NCBI GenBank assembly: GCA_023525975.1
Contig: CM042040.1
Location: 51,801,486-51,865,485, forward strand
Origin: Smallanthus sonchifolius
Lineage: Eukaryota > Streptophyta > Magnoliopsida > Asterales > Asteraceae
DNA length: 64,000 bases
Direction: 5' to 3'
Positions 1 through 10,822 of the stretch are shown one piece after another; the first letter of the stretch is position 1; every line of letters begins with the position of its first letter. The translations under genes and the position numbers were made by a program. Below the pieces are notes generated by a model, which was given only the letters and a program-made list of their open reading frames with translations, did not search any database and was not told the DNA's origin.

Positions 1-330
1 TTAGATTTTATGGTTTAGGTTTTTTTTTGGGGTGGGGGGTTTAGGTTTTTTGGGGTGGGTGGGGGTGGGTTTAGGTTTTGGGGGTGGGGGTGGGGGTGGG
101 GGGTTTAGGTTTTTTAGGGGTGGGGGTGGTGGTTTTAGGCTTTTTGAGGTAAGGTTGGAGGGGGGTTTAGGTTTTTGGGGGTGCGGGTGGAGGGGGTTTA
201 GGTTTTTGGGACCGGATTAGAGTTCGATGAGACGGTTCCAACGCCGCTGGAATGAGCTCAATCGGAGTTCGTTTGACCCACTTCTTAGCGTTTCTTAGCG
301 AAAAACCACTAATTAGTGGAACCTTCCCCT
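1..330. mobile_element. Right part of a (TA)n-bounded repeat element, G-rich
   Basis: The window opens inside a repeat whose first 200 bases are runs of G separated by TTTAGGTTTTT. The last 110 bases include the module GAGACGGTTCCAACGCCGCT and end in CTTCCCC against a TATATA/TGTGTG tract. The same terminal module closes the copies at 21373-21910 and 18696-19222, so the right boundary near 330 is well supported. The left end lies outside the window. No coding potential is seen; the 62-codon open frame here is low-complexity Gly/Phe. Confidence 0.7.
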
Positions 331-357
331 ATATATATGTGTGTGTGTGTGTGTGTG
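331..357. repeat. (TA)n/(TG)n microsatellite
   Basis: Short TATATA then TGTGTG tract directly at the right end of the G-rich element. Equivalent tracts mark the ends of other elements in this window. Confidence 0.9.
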
Positions 358-682
358 AATTTGTTTCTAATTGTACCTGTTAACGCATCTAAATTTTGTA
401 AACTTATACGTTTTAAAAACCCAAGAATACCCTAACGATTATGAACTATTTCTTTTAAAACCTGGTGTAATTTAACGGGTGTTCTATCGGGTCCAACTAG
501 CATCAAACCACCACCCTAACCACCCTAGCTACCACCCTACCACCACCACCCCTCTCCCTCTCCTCCCACGTCTTCTCCGCTAAAATACATCGATTACAAC
601 CGGGTATCTCTAACCAATGGCAACATTACAGTAAAAATTCACATACTTGTCATGTAAATTACTTAACAATTCATTTTATGAG
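358..682. other. Intergenic, no gene recognised
   Basis: AT-rich sequence with a CCACC-rich stretch near 508-555 and pyrimidine-rich sequence after it. I see no coding, RNA or transposon signature. Confidence 0.5.
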
Positions 683-690
683 TTCAATAC

Positions 691-1360
691 TAGAGGTGAA
701 CAAAAAAACTTGAACCGGAACCGCCCAAGGAACCGGAACCGGTTCTTGAAAAACCAGAATCGGGTACATAGGTACCGGTTTTTCAACCAAGAACCGAACC
801 TGGAACCGGAACCGGTTCTTAAGAATACCCGATTTGGCGTTTTATGTTTAAAATTTTATATAATTTATCTACCCTTGTGTCTTGTGACACTAATCCATCT
901 ATGTTTTACAGATTCATGACGCGTATATGTTTAAAATTTTAATAATGGTAAAACTTAAATTGATTAAAACTAAAAGTGAAAAAAGGTTTTATGAGTCAAA
1001 CGGGCCAGACAATCTAATTTTTTTATATAATTTATCTATGTGTTTATGAGTTTATGTTTTAAACATTTATCTATTTTGTAACATTTTAAGTTTTTAATGT
1101 TATTGGACTTTTTACGTTAGTTATTTATATGTTTAATTAATGTATTTATATATTTAATTAATGTATTTATATGTTTAACTAAGTTTTTTGAATACCCAAA
1201 AATACGTTCTTAAAATACCCGCCTTGAATTACCGGAACCGGTTTTTGAAAAACCAGAACCGGGTACATAGATTCCTGTTTTTCAACAAATAACCAGACTG
1301 GAACCGGAACCGATAAGAACCGGAACCGGTTCTTAAGAAAAACCGATTTGTGCACCTCTA
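691..1360. mobile_element. Non-autonomous hAT element with 8-bp target duplication
   Basis: The element starts TAGAGGTGAACAAA and ends with the inverted counterpart TTTGTGCACCTCTA. Both sides are flanked by the 8-bp direct repeat TTCAATAC (683-690 and 1361-1368). An 8-bp duplication and a TAGRGGTG-type inverted end are typical of plant hAT elements. The interior is dominated by diverged copies of the self-complementary motif GAACCGGTTC and GGAACCGGAACC, concentrated near both ends. There is no transposase, so it would need a partner in trans. Confidence 0.9.
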
Positions 1361-1399
1361 TTCAATACTACTAACGTAATTTAGTAGCATTAAACTAGG

Positions 1400-1960
1400 G
1401 GACTAGTATGGTATAACACATGGTTATATTTTTTGGATGTTTCTATACTTCGGACAAAACTTCCGTGTTACATTGACACGCATCATTATTCTGCCAAGTG
1501 CCGCATCATTATCCGACCAAGTGTCGCATCTTTATTGCGTCGATTCGGTGCAACAACACAAACAAAAAGAGTAGTAAATAGTCACGTTCAACTACTCCGA
1601 TTCGATATAACATATAAAATAGTACTGTTTAGCCATGCTCAACTCAACATATAATAAATAGAAGGCTCTACTCAACACAAAGCAGGTTCTCTCTCTAGCT
1701 CACACTCTATTACACACACTAATTATATGAGACCCCGACTTGACTTGAGCATTGAAGTGTCCTCGGATCGGAGCCATATCCTACGACTCTTTGGGCCCTC
1801 TAACGAGCTTTTCGTATGGTTGCAACGAGCACAACGAGACGGGATAAACGAATCGACTCTGTGGCTCTGGGATGGAGGTTGTCATTCTCCTCGTCATTGA
1901 AGTATTTTGCCCGGAAGATACTTCAATACCAATATGTTAGAATTCTTACTCTATTGAGAG
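1400..1960 (+). mobile_element. Possible LTR or TRIM remnant
   Basis: A TATA-like sequence (TATAATAAATAG, about 1650) is followed by a CT-rich leader and by the block GACTTGACTTGAGCATTGAA near 1738. I associate that style of sequence with transcribed parts of plant LTR elements. No clean TG...CA ends or target duplication was found, so both class and limits are tentative. Confidence 0.3.
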
Positions 1961-2442
1961 AGTTGGTAAGTAAATAACTAAACTATAAAATATTTTTTTT
2001 TTCTCAATTTGTTAAACATTTGCCATTTCAGTTCATTTGTTTGATCCAAGATAAGATTATGATGGGATGAACCTTTAAATAAAACATTTAAAAATTCACC
2101 CGTATCTTAAAAAAAACCGCACTATTAAAATGAATTATTTATGAAATTTCGATTTAGTTTATAGAACGAGTCCAAGGCCTACCCCGTAGAAACCCCTCGT
2201 GAAGATGACATGGCTGCATGGTGGTGTGGAACGACGCACCCCCTGCACGTGTCCACGCTGTGGTGGAGCTCCCGTGAAGATTTGTACGCTCGTCAATGTG
2301 TATAGAGGTGTGTTTGTAGCCGTTGGGGGTGGGGCTCAAACCACCTCAAACGGTAACATTTAAAAAAAATTAATATATTTTGTACTATAAATATAACAAA
2401 TCTCAAACATATTTTTACTAGCTCAAAAGAATACGACGTGTA
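1961..2442. other. Intergenic with a GC-rich block, unassigned
   Basis: AT-rich DNA surrounds a GC-rich block at about 2154-2345 that contains repeated CACGTG/GTGG words. It precedes a Harbinger transposase tail and may be part of the same element. I could not find matching terminal inverted repeats. Confidence 0.4.
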
Positions 2443-2655
2443 ATGTACACTTACGTCATCCTACATAACATGATCATTGAGGATGAAGGCCGGGCAATTT
2501 GCGAGTTCAACGAAGAAGAATTTGAAACAACAATTGGATTAAAGGAAGTTAGAGAGGCCATACAAAGTGTAAACGAACAATATAAACGTAACCATGAAAT
2601 ACACAACAATCTTTGTCATGATTTGGTGTATCATCTCGACTCAGGCAACAATTAA
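2443..2655 (+). pseudogene. PIF/Harbinger-type transposase, C-terminal fragment
   Basis: The 70-codon frame reads ILHNMIIEDEGRAI near its start, followed by a charged segment and EIHNNLCHDLVYHL near its end. This is the C-terminal signature of plant PIF/Harbinger DDE transposases (HARBI1/ALP1-like proteins). The upstream catalytic part is absent: the region before 2443 does not encode the DDE core in any frame I could follow. It is therefore a 5'-truncated remnant, not a gene. The next 140 bases are AT-rich and run into a Helitron. Confidence 0.75.
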
Positions 2656-2798
2656 AGTCTAGTTTTAAGTTGATTATTAAGTTTTTTTATGTATTTTTAT
2701 TATTTTCTTATTTTATTATTAATGTATTTTTTAGTTATTAATCAAAAATTATTATTTTCTTTTTAACTTATTGATTAATTCTTTTATATATTTAATTA

Positions 2799-3221
2799 CT
2801 AGCTTAGACCCCGTGTAATACACACGGGGTGAAAAACATGAATACATAAATTTCTCAAATTTTATTTATGTATTTTACAAGTGTAAAAATGTATTACTAT
2901 ACATATAATAAAGATAAAAAACAAAATTCAAAATATGTAAAAAATAATATATAATTGGGTTTCGAAAATAAGTCAATTACTATTTAATCTAATTTGACTT
3001 TCATTTACTATTTGACTGAAAATAAAAGTTACATAATTAGATTTCAAAGTTTATTATAATAAAGGATAATTTAAAATATATGTATTTTATTAGTATAATT
3101 AGTAATTTATTAAAAGATATGAGTACATTTAATAAGAGAGATAGGCGGGAAAATAATGATGAGATTGAATATGGTGGCGACACGTGGCATACAAAAACAT
3201 TTATTTATTATATAGTATAGA
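2799..3221 (-). mobile_element. Non-autonomous Helitron
   Basis: Read on the minus strand it starts TCTATACTATATAATAAA and ends CTAG. The hairpin CCCCGTG...CACGGGG lies about 10 bases before the end. It is flanked by A and T, the usual Helitron target. Several relatives of the same family occur in this window. There is no coding sequence. Confidence 0.85.
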
Positions 3222-3755
3222 TTAAAACAAATTATTTCTTAAATGTGAAAGGTGTAAAAAAGTTGTAAAATCTGATATAACGCTGACATGAAAGGGTGTG
3301 AAGGTGTGAAAATTATGGGTGATACCCTTGGCTTAAAAGACTCACAAAAATATAACATTTTAAATGATCAAAAGCTTAATTTAAACACACTAAGCATAAC
3401 CTTGAATAAGTTATGCAAGCAAGTGTTTACTGGTTGTTGACTTAGAAGTTAAAGTTCTAACTTGCTTGTGTTACAACTAAATTGACAAAATAGCCAACTT
3501 TTTCTTACTTCTCTCCAGGTATTTCAACAAAATAGTCATAACTATAGTTAAAAAATCATAAAATAAAATATAAATAAAACTCCAAAAGAAATTAATTAAT
3601 TAGAAAGTAAATTAGTTTTATCTACGAAAAGTTATTTTCTAAAACTAGTTAACGTACATCTTTTTCAGATGCTTTTTAAGAGAGTTTTTTAAAACAAAAG
3701 TTTAAATACCAACGCAATAAACAAAGTTTTTTTTTCATACTTAATAAAATACTAA
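3222..3755. other. AT-rich intergenic DNA
   Basis: Lies between two Helitrons. No ORF, RNA or repeat structure was recognised. Confidence 0.5.
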
Positions 3756-4172
3756 TCTATACTATATAATAAATAAAGGTTTTGAGAGGACACTTGTCAC
3801 TCTCCTATGCATCCTCGTCCTTTTTTTCTCGCCTCTCTCTCCTATTAATTATACACATTTTTCTTTAATTGTTTTTTTATAATTTTTTTTTCCCGCTTCT
3901 CTCTTCTATTAAATAATAATAATTTCTTTAATTGTTTTTATAAAACCTTTTTTATTTAAAAAAAAAGTTTGTTCATAAAACATTTTTATAAATTGAATAT
4001 TTCGTTCATTCTTTTTATAAAACATTTTTAAAAAATAACTATATAACGTTTTTAAAATTTATATTAAAAAATTTTGTAATATGTCATAAATATGTAATAT
4101 GTAAATTTTTATTACCAAGTATATAAAATTGCATTTATTCAACCCGTATAATACACGGGGTTTCCAACCTAG
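3756..4172 (+). mobile_element. Non-autonomous Helitron downstream of SPT4
   Basis: It starts TCTATACTATATAATAAA after an A and ends CTAG before a T. A hairpin (CCCGTATAATACACGGG, 4143-4159) precedes the end. It lies about 155 bases past the SPT4 stop codon, so it may be inside or close to the SPT4 3' untranslated region. Confidence 0.87.
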
Positions 4173-4327
4173 TATATATAAAAACAGGGAATACTTCAAT
4201 AAAGTTAAGCTCCAGCACAGCAAAAAGTACGAGTCTCCTGAAGCAAGTGTTTAGCCCTGATTGAGTTTTGATACCATACGCTACAACTATCAAATCAGCA
4301 TACATCAATGAGCATGTATGCTCGTAC

Positions 4328-7300
4328 TTAAATGCGTTTTGGAGGATTATATGGCATCCGCTCTTCCTCACAAAGAGACTGCAAAAAAGCAAACAGTTAA
4401 TACAGCCAAAGTGTGGCAATTTCAACCATTTATATACAAACCGGCTAATTTGGGTCACTTTATAAAACGGGTCATATGGGTTTCAACATATGACCAAATG
4501 GAAATGGGTCAAATAGGTTGAGTACACAAGACAGGTTGAACTCATCCGAAATGTATATAATCTTCTAAATTAATTTTTTTTTTAAAGAAACTTCAGCTAA
4601 TTATTGTAATAATACAGCAAAGTCATGATTGTAATCATGAACACCTTAATTGTTCATAATTTTTTTTATCGAAAAAAAACCTAAACAAATATTTGGGGGT
4701 TTTAACTGTCCAGCATACATAAGTTTCTTTTAATTTTTAATTTTACTAAAAGATAAAAACACTGTTCACAAACCTGCAGATCATCCGATAGTGCTTCTGA
4801 GACAGCCAGTGTGTAGCAACCTGGAACAAACTTGCCTGCAAAATGTTTCCGCAAACTGTGTTAAGGCTTGTTGATCAAGGGACTAAAAAATTCACAACTT
4901 TATAAATGAAAATTTGGCATGTATTTCATGAGTAACTAAATATTTAGTGTGTGGTTGCAATGATGGTCAAGTAAAACATAAAACTTGAAAGGACAGTCGC
5001 AATATTAATAGATCTTGAATTAGTCCATGTAATTATCAGCAGGGTTAAATAGCTTCCAAATTAAGATCTTCAAACTTGTAGATCATTTCAATAGGTGCAT
5101 TCGTAATTCATGAAAATATGATCCAAGATAAACATAATCAAAACAAAAGGTCTCAAACCATGAATACAAGAACATATTCAACACGTGGATTGTTGTGCCT
5201 GGATTAAATTTTAGGTCATTGTACATAGGTTGTCAAATGAAATTATAGGAATGAAAAATATCAACTATTTAATCGAAATGGGGAATGCAAAAGTAGTATA
5301 ACTAGATCATAAGAACAGATAAACCAAGACTGTTAAAATAACAAACAAACAAACATATCTAGCAAAGTCCCACTCAAAGAGTAGGACCGGGGGAGGGTGG
5401 GATAAGGGCAAACCTTACCTCTATCCCATAGGATAGAGCGGCTGCACCAAGAGAGACTCCCAACTCGGAAAACATACAAAACAACCATGCAATAAACAAC
5501 AAGTAACAAACATCCAATATGAAAAGCATAAAAAGGGGGGGAGGCCTATGGTTTAGAACCTGCGACCGAACCTCTGCTGGTAAGGTGTTTTAACCAGTGG
5601 GATAGTGCCTAAAAACACAAAATACGCAAGCGCCAGCCGTGCCCTTGGTTTTAAATTGCGCGATGCGCTCCGATGCGTTTGGTCCCAAAATCCGATGCGC
5701 GATGAGTTTTGCGCGATGCGAGCGCATCACGTATGCGATGCGAGCGCATCACGTATGCAATGCGCTCTTTATTAAAAAAAAAATACTAAAATATTATTTA
5801 TACATAACAAGATGTAAAAACATACTTAAACAAAAAATAAATCATACAATAAGAAGATAGAATTACATTTTTTTTTGTCCAAATGACTAAATTAGGCATG
5901 CTAAAATACTTCCAAAAGCATAAAAAAGCATACTAAAGTATTTCCAAAAGCACAAAATGCATACTAAAATACTCTAATGATCCCAACTACTTCCTCTAAT
6001 CAATATTTATCATATCATCATAATTCCCAAACGCGGGTTCATCTCCCTCATCATCGACCACTTCAATATCTTCTTCAATCTCATCATCTTCATCATAAAG
6101 AGCATGTTTTTTTCCTTTATCACTTCTTGATGGCCCGGATCCTTCATCTCTTGCTACATTTGATGCTCTAGTTACACGAATTGGCTCATTTGCCCACTGA
6201 TGCTCTAATTATTTACCTCTAATCAAGATTTTGCGACCACCGCATAATGCGCAAAACGGCGCAATATCCATGCATCATGTAATCGCTACGCATTAAGTGC
6301 AGCGATGCGCTGAATCAAACGCAACAGCGCAAAACGCATTATGCGCGCATTACGCGCGCAATTTAAAACCAAGGCCGTGCCTTATGTATAACTTAGTTTA
6401 AAAGAGCGTGAGACGCTCCAAGGCGTCGCCCAACTCTAACCCAAGACTGTTAGAGCTTAGTAAACGACAAAAGCATGGTAAAAACACAAAATACGCATCA
6501 CGCAAGCACCAACCATGCCTTATGTATAACTTAATTTAAGAGAGCACGAGACGCTCCAAGGCGTTTTGGTCCAAAATCTGAGCCTCGCGTACAACCAAAT
6601 AAGCTTTATCTACAACCAAAAGTTGCGTCTCTCTATTCTATTAAACATATCAACCTGTATATCAAGTAAACCTTTCATAACTTCTTCATCCCTTTGGTTG
6701 TTTTTACATACGTAAACCTAATTTGACCCAGGTCAACATGGGGCGCGGCTTTTTGATCCTGATGCGTTTTCCTGAGCGCCTTTTTAAACCAAGATGGATA
6801 AACCAAAAGCTATTAAATTACAAAAGTATGGTTGGAGTATTAGAGTAGTAGTAGGGAGTAACAATATTGATCATTTAAGTTGATTGGTTAGCTATAAGCC
6901 TATAACACAAATCATTCTCTCTCTTCCTTCTCTCTATTCCCTCTATGTAAAAGTTCTGATTCTCTCCGTTATTTTTACACTGTAAATCACACACGAAGCA
7001 TATGTGTGTGCATTCAGTTATATACAATATACATTTTAAACTATTTTAATTTCTATGCTAATCTACCTAAATATTAAATTCTATGTATATAACTAGAAAA
7101 CGTTTCCAGCAGGAGTACATGCTAAAGAAGCAGTGTTGAACAAGAAACATATTTTGATATAAACAAAATATAATTGTGTCTCCAAAGAAAAAAGAAGACA
7201 AATGCACAAGCGGTGAAAGAGATGCAAATTTAAGATACTACTGAAGTCAGAATGAAGATCAAAATCACAGTCCATGAGTAAACGAAATATTAAAAATGAA

Positions 7301-7865
7301 AGCTGTTGAATATATTGAAAAGAAGCTTAATCTAGGGTATAAATTGACAATGTTGAATATAATTCTCTACGTAAATCAGTTAAAAACACAAAACAGAATC
7401 TATAAATAGGAATTATGAATACCAATTCGAAGCCACCTAGCAGCCCAACTTCGGGCAGGATCCATCACTGAGATGATCCTACAGAAATAGCTAACATTTA
7501 AACAAAACTTGATGATTTGAGATGGTGATAAAATAAGTATATTCTCTTTCATTGAATCTTTACCCAGTAAAATTAGAAGTGGTGCATTCGGGGATACGTT
7601 CAGAATCTTCATCCATCTTGAAGAAAAGGCAATTCTCACATCCTGAATCTCGAAACTGCAAATCGAACCATCAAATTTGGTTAAATTCAAAGAGAAAAAA
7701 ACCTAACGGTACTACAAAACCCTAGTTGGAATTTTAGGACTAGTAAATGAATGATATTAGGGGGGAAATGTTGTGAACCTGATCGTATGTTTTCACGAGA
7801 CGGCAACGAAGACATGCTCGGAGCTCATGGCCGAAACTCGTCGGAATTTGCGCGGCGGTCGTCAT
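4328..7865 (-). CDS. SPT4: Transcription elongation factor SPT4 (five exons)
   Basis: SPT4 pairs with SPT5 to form the DSIF-type elongation factor, which acts on RNA polymerase II in the nucleus. Coding exons on the minus strand: 7779-7865, 7564-7655, 7423-7478, 4774-4835 and 4328-4378. All junctions are GT-AG and in phase, total 348 bases, 115 residues (the family is about 116). Exon 1 encodes IPTSFGHELRACLRCRLVK; the zinc-finger cysteines are residues 18, 21, 35 and 38 (CLRC and CENC). Exon 3 carries MDPARSWAARWLRIG, exon 4 the conserved KFVPGCYTLAVSEAL, and exon 5 ends PPKRI and stop. The ATG at 7863-7865 gives the family-like start. Intron 3 is about 2.6 kb and contains a SINE and a hAT element. 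No disrupting change was found, so it is probably functional. Confidence 0.93.
5330..5612 (-). mobile_element. tRNA-derived SINE in SPT4 intron 3
   Basis: On the minus strand a tRNA-like head contains a box-B-like GGTTCTAAACC and a box-A-like TGGTTAAAAC. The body includes the CTCTATCC/GGATAGAG inverted pair, and the 3' end is GGGACTTTGCTAGATATG followed by TTTG repeats. This layout matches the Au-type SINEs of plants. It is in the same orientation as SPT4. No clear target duplication was found. Confidence 0.6.
5644..6373. mobile_element. Internally deleted hAT element in SPT4 intron 3
   Basis: It has perfect terminal inverted repeats, CTTGGTTTTAAATTGCGCG at both ends. The 8-bp target duplication GCCGTGCC lies at 5636-5643 and 6374-6381, which supports the hAT superfamily. 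Both subterminal regions are packed with GATGCG/CGCATC words, likely binding sites for its transposase. The middle retains the last exon of a transposase on the minus strand (5996-6208), so this is a deletion derivative and not a simple MITE. Confidence 0.9.
5996..6208 (-). pseudogene. C-terminal tail of a hAT transposase
   Basis: A 70-codon open frame on the minus strand reads HQWANEPIRVTRASNVARDE near its start. It continues into a very acidic tail (DEDDEIEEDIEVVDDE) and stops at 5996-5998. Acidic C-termini after the dimerisation domain are common in plant hAT transposases. The dimerisation and DDE regions are missing, so it cannot encode an active enzyme. The frame is closed upstream by a stop at the deletion junction. 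Confidence 0.6.
6376..6790. repeat. Diverged tandem repeat around the hAT site
   Basis: The segment AAAAACACAAAATACGCA...GCCTTATGTATAACTTA...GACGCTCCAAGGCG occurs twice. One copy (5611-5643 plus 6382-6424) is split by the hAT element and the other lies at 6481-6561. GCG-rich sequence ends near 6790 in GCGCCTTTTTAAACCAAG, which resembles a hAT end and suggests an older related element. Confidence 0.55.
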
Positions 7866-8049
7866 CGATTACCCTGCTCTTTCTCGAAACTTCACGTTCG
7901 CTGGCTTTATTCAGAGGAATAGTTTCACTTTTTGCAATATAATCCCCATAGTACGGGTTAATGACAAAACAGAACCCCAAGTTTTTGAGGCTTTTTCTTA
8001 TTCCGCTCTACAAATTCCTAGTTTTCTAATTAGATCCCTTGAACTTTCC

Positions 8050-8160
8050 GTTGGGGTTGGTGGCCCAATGACAGGGTCTCTGGAAACACTTAAGATTTGA
8101 ATGTCATGAGTTCAAGTCTCATTAATAACAGGATTAAAAAAATTTGTCATTCTAAAAAAA
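8050..8160 (+). mobile_element. Short SINE-like sequence
   Basis: A box-A-like TGGTGGCCCAATGAC is followed about 45 bases later by a box-B-like GAGTTCAAGTCTC, then an A-rich end. The spacing fits a tRNA-derived SINE, but the boxes are imperfect. It lies about 185 bases upstream of the SPT4 start codon on the opposite strand. Confidence 0.4.
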
Positions 8161-8287
8161 GGAACCCTTGAACTTCTTTTCACACTATAAACTGATGCTA
8201 CTTAATTATGTGTAAAATCCACTTTTAACAATTAGCTAGAGATGATTGCAAAACATGATCAATTTGTAAGCATTTTTTATACTAAAA

Positions 8288-8732
8288 CTAGCTTAGAACT
8301 CGTGTAATATATACGGGTGAAAAATATCAATATATAAAATTTCTTAAATCTTTATGAATTTGTTTATAGGTATTTGTTTATAGGTGTAAAAATGTATTAT
8401 ATGTACTGAGGATAAAAAATAAAATTCAAAATATGTAAAAATTAATATATAATTGGATTTCGAAATTCGTTCATTACTATTTAATGTAATTTGACTTTTA
8501 TTTATTATTGGATTTAAAATAAAAATTACATAATTGGATTTCAAAGTTTCTTATAATAAGTGATAATTTAAAATAAATTTGTTTTATTAGTATAAATAGT
8601 ATTTTCTTTATAAACATATTATTATTAAAAGATATAGGTGTATTTAATAAGAGAGAGGCGAGAAAAAATGATGAGAATAAATATAGAGGTGACACGTGGC
8701 GTTAAAAAACTTTTATTTATTAGATAGTATAT
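8288..8732 (-). mobile_element. Non-autonomous Helitron
   Basis: It begins CTAG on the plus strand (3' end on the minus) with an imperfect terminal hairpin (CTCGTG...TACGGG). It ends in TTTATTTATTAGATAGTATA, the family 5' end without a clean TC. The next Helitron begins eight bases on, so the copies are nearly end to end. Confidence 0.75.
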
Positions 8733-8739
8733 ATATATA

Positions 8740-9068
8740 CTAGGTTAAAACCCATGTATTACATGAGTTGAATAAAGACAACTTGTTGTAAACCAGTAGT
8801 TTTTATGAAGATTCGTATGTTGAATTTTATTGGTGAAATAATTATTTTTTTTAAATATTTTATAAAAAAATAAAAGAAATGTTCAATGTATAAAAATAGT
8901 TTATGAACAGACATATTTTTTTAAATAAATAAACATTTTATAAAAATAATTATATAAATCATTATTATTTAATAGGAGAGAGATGCGGAAAAAAAAATTT
9001 GCGGGAAAATTTTGTGTGTGTAAATATGGAGTGACAAGTGTCACTCCAAAACCTTTATTTATTATATA
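8740..9068 (-). mobile_element. Helitron copy, 5' end clipped
   Basis: CTAG at 8740-8743 is followed by the terminal hairpin ACCCATGTATTACATGAGT. The other end stops at CCTTTATTTATTATATA, where the next Helitron starts. The very 5' TC is missing. Confidence 0.72.
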
Positions 9069-9473
9069 CTAGGTTAGAATCCCGTGTATTACACGAGTTA
9101 AGTAAATATAATGTTATATACTTAGTAATAAAAAGTTTGTGTTTTTAAAACCCGTGTAACACGGGTTGAATAAAATAGAATGTAATCTCTTAACATATAT
9201 ACACCCGTCAAAATGGAACAATGTGAATATGTAAATATATGATTAAATTTTTTTATTTGAATCGTAGCTGGTTATAAAGTTGTTTTCAGATTATAGTGTT
9301 CATAAAAATATGATTAAACAAATTAACTAAAAATTGAAATAAATAATTAATTTAGTTCCCTAAAATAGTGAAATTGATTATTAATATGAAAGAGAAACAG
9401 GAAAATGAGAATGAGAAGGTCTAGAATTGTGACAAGTGTCCTCCTATTTTACTTGTTTATTATGTAGTATAGA
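9069..9473 (-). mobile_element. Non-autonomous Helitron with an extra internal hairpin
   Basis: CTAG at 9069-9072 is followed by the hairpin CCCGTGTATTACACGAG. The 5' end is TTATGTAGTATAGA at 9473, followed by T. A second terminal-type hairpin (CCCGTGTAACACGGG, about 9151) lies inside, which suggests a nested or chimeric 3' end. Confidence 0.78.
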
Positions 9474-10109
9474 TTAGTATTTTTTTAAGATAGATTATTG
9501 AGTTTGTATTATAGGGTCCTCTTTTTTTTTACACGCCTTGGGCCCAAAACATTTCAAGGATTCTCGGAACCGGCCTTGTATTAAATAATAATGATTTTCT
9601 TTAATTTGGTAAATAATATGATTACACCATAAGTCCTATTTTTTAATTTTATACAAAACATGTTTAAAAAATATACGATATGTTAATTATAATAAATTAA
9701 AAAAAAATTTATTTAACTTACGTGATGCACTAATTTAACTTATGTAATGCATGAATTTGTAACCTATTTACATATATAACAAATACAAGATCTCTAGTTT
9801 TAACCCAATTTTTAAGCGATAAGATTAAGTACAAACCAACTTGGGTACACAATCTCACATTCAAAAGTGGTTATAGAATAGTTTTCTTCTCATTCATAAT
9901 TCATATCAAGTTATTGTGTCTTTCCTTCGTGAAACACCAGAAGCTTGGTTGTAGTTACTAGTTAGCAACATCTATAACTAACATGTTCTCTTAAAAAACT
10001 TCATTTATTAGAATATAGACATTTTTTATAATTCTTGTGTTGAGTTGAGAGTGTACTAACATTATTTTTTATTTTTATTTTTTTTAAAACAACGACTTTC
10101 AGAATGATT
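9474..10109. other. AT-rich intergenic DNA
   Basis: No gene or repeat with definable ends was recognised. Confidence 0.5.
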
Positions 10110-10345
10110 GGGTGGTCACAGGTTGGCTTGCGAGACCGACCCCGGTTCGAGAAGCCACAGGGTTTCTCCATAAAGGTCATAACACATGCTTAACGGACCC
10201 AAACCACGTCCTCGGAGAAACCATAACCCTTGATACCAGTTGCGTCACCTCAAGAGTCGAAACTCTCTGGCGTAACGCAGGTTGGACAAAACCCCTTGTG
10301 GCTCGGATTCGAACTTGTGACCTCCGAAGAGGCCTAATATTTATC
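10110..10345 (-). mobile_element. SINE-like repeat
   Basis: On the minus strand GGCCTCTTCGGAGGTCACA is followed by the box-B-like AAGTTCGAATCCGAGCC, as in tRNA-derived SINEs. GC content is clearly above its AT-rich surroundings. Ends and target duplication could not be fixed. Confidence 0.45.
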
Positions 10346-10534
10346 TTTATTGTCAATGCCAACTCTACTAAGTGGAGAAGACGAGTACTAACATTAAGTA
10401 ATCACGTGCAATAAGCAAAGTTCGTGCAATCATGTACATTTATGAAATATTAATCGCCCAAGGCCCCTACCGCTTTTCATCCCGAAACATATTCAAATCT
10501 TACCCTACTTATTTGGCTCGAATTTGTTAACTTA

Positions 10535-10822
10535 CTAGGTTAAAGCCCATGTGTTGCATGGGTTGAATAAATATAACTTGTTATAAAACAATATTTTCTA
10601 TCAATATTTGTATGTTTGGTATTATTAGTTATCTGTGAAATAAGAAATAATTAAAATTGTCTTATGATTTAGTAATTTTTAATAAAATATTAGAATATAT
10701 GTTAGATATTTAATTATTTAACATCATCATTATTTAATTGGAGAGAAAAACGAAAAACAAAAATCTAGATTTCATCAGAAGTCGACACGTAACAACTATA
10801 GTTATTCATTTATTATAATACA
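10535..10822 (-). mobile_element. Helitron copy, 5' end decayed
   Basis: CTAG at 10535-10538 with terminal hairpin CCCATGTGTTGCATGGG. The 5' side ends CATTTATTATAATA without the usual TATAGTATAGA. Confidence 0.72.

Noticed and set aside
1..215. G-rich repeats as a telomere end
   Set aside because: Units are irregular and recur internally in bounded elements; no TTTAGGG array.
4135..4458. 107-codon ORF as an SPT4 tail or separate gene
   Set aside because: Only 4328-4378 in another frame continues SPT4 (ending PPKRI); the long ORF overlaps Helitron sequence.
10110..10345. Possible tRNA gene
   Set aside because: Only a box-B-like site is convincing; no complete cloverleaf can be drawn.
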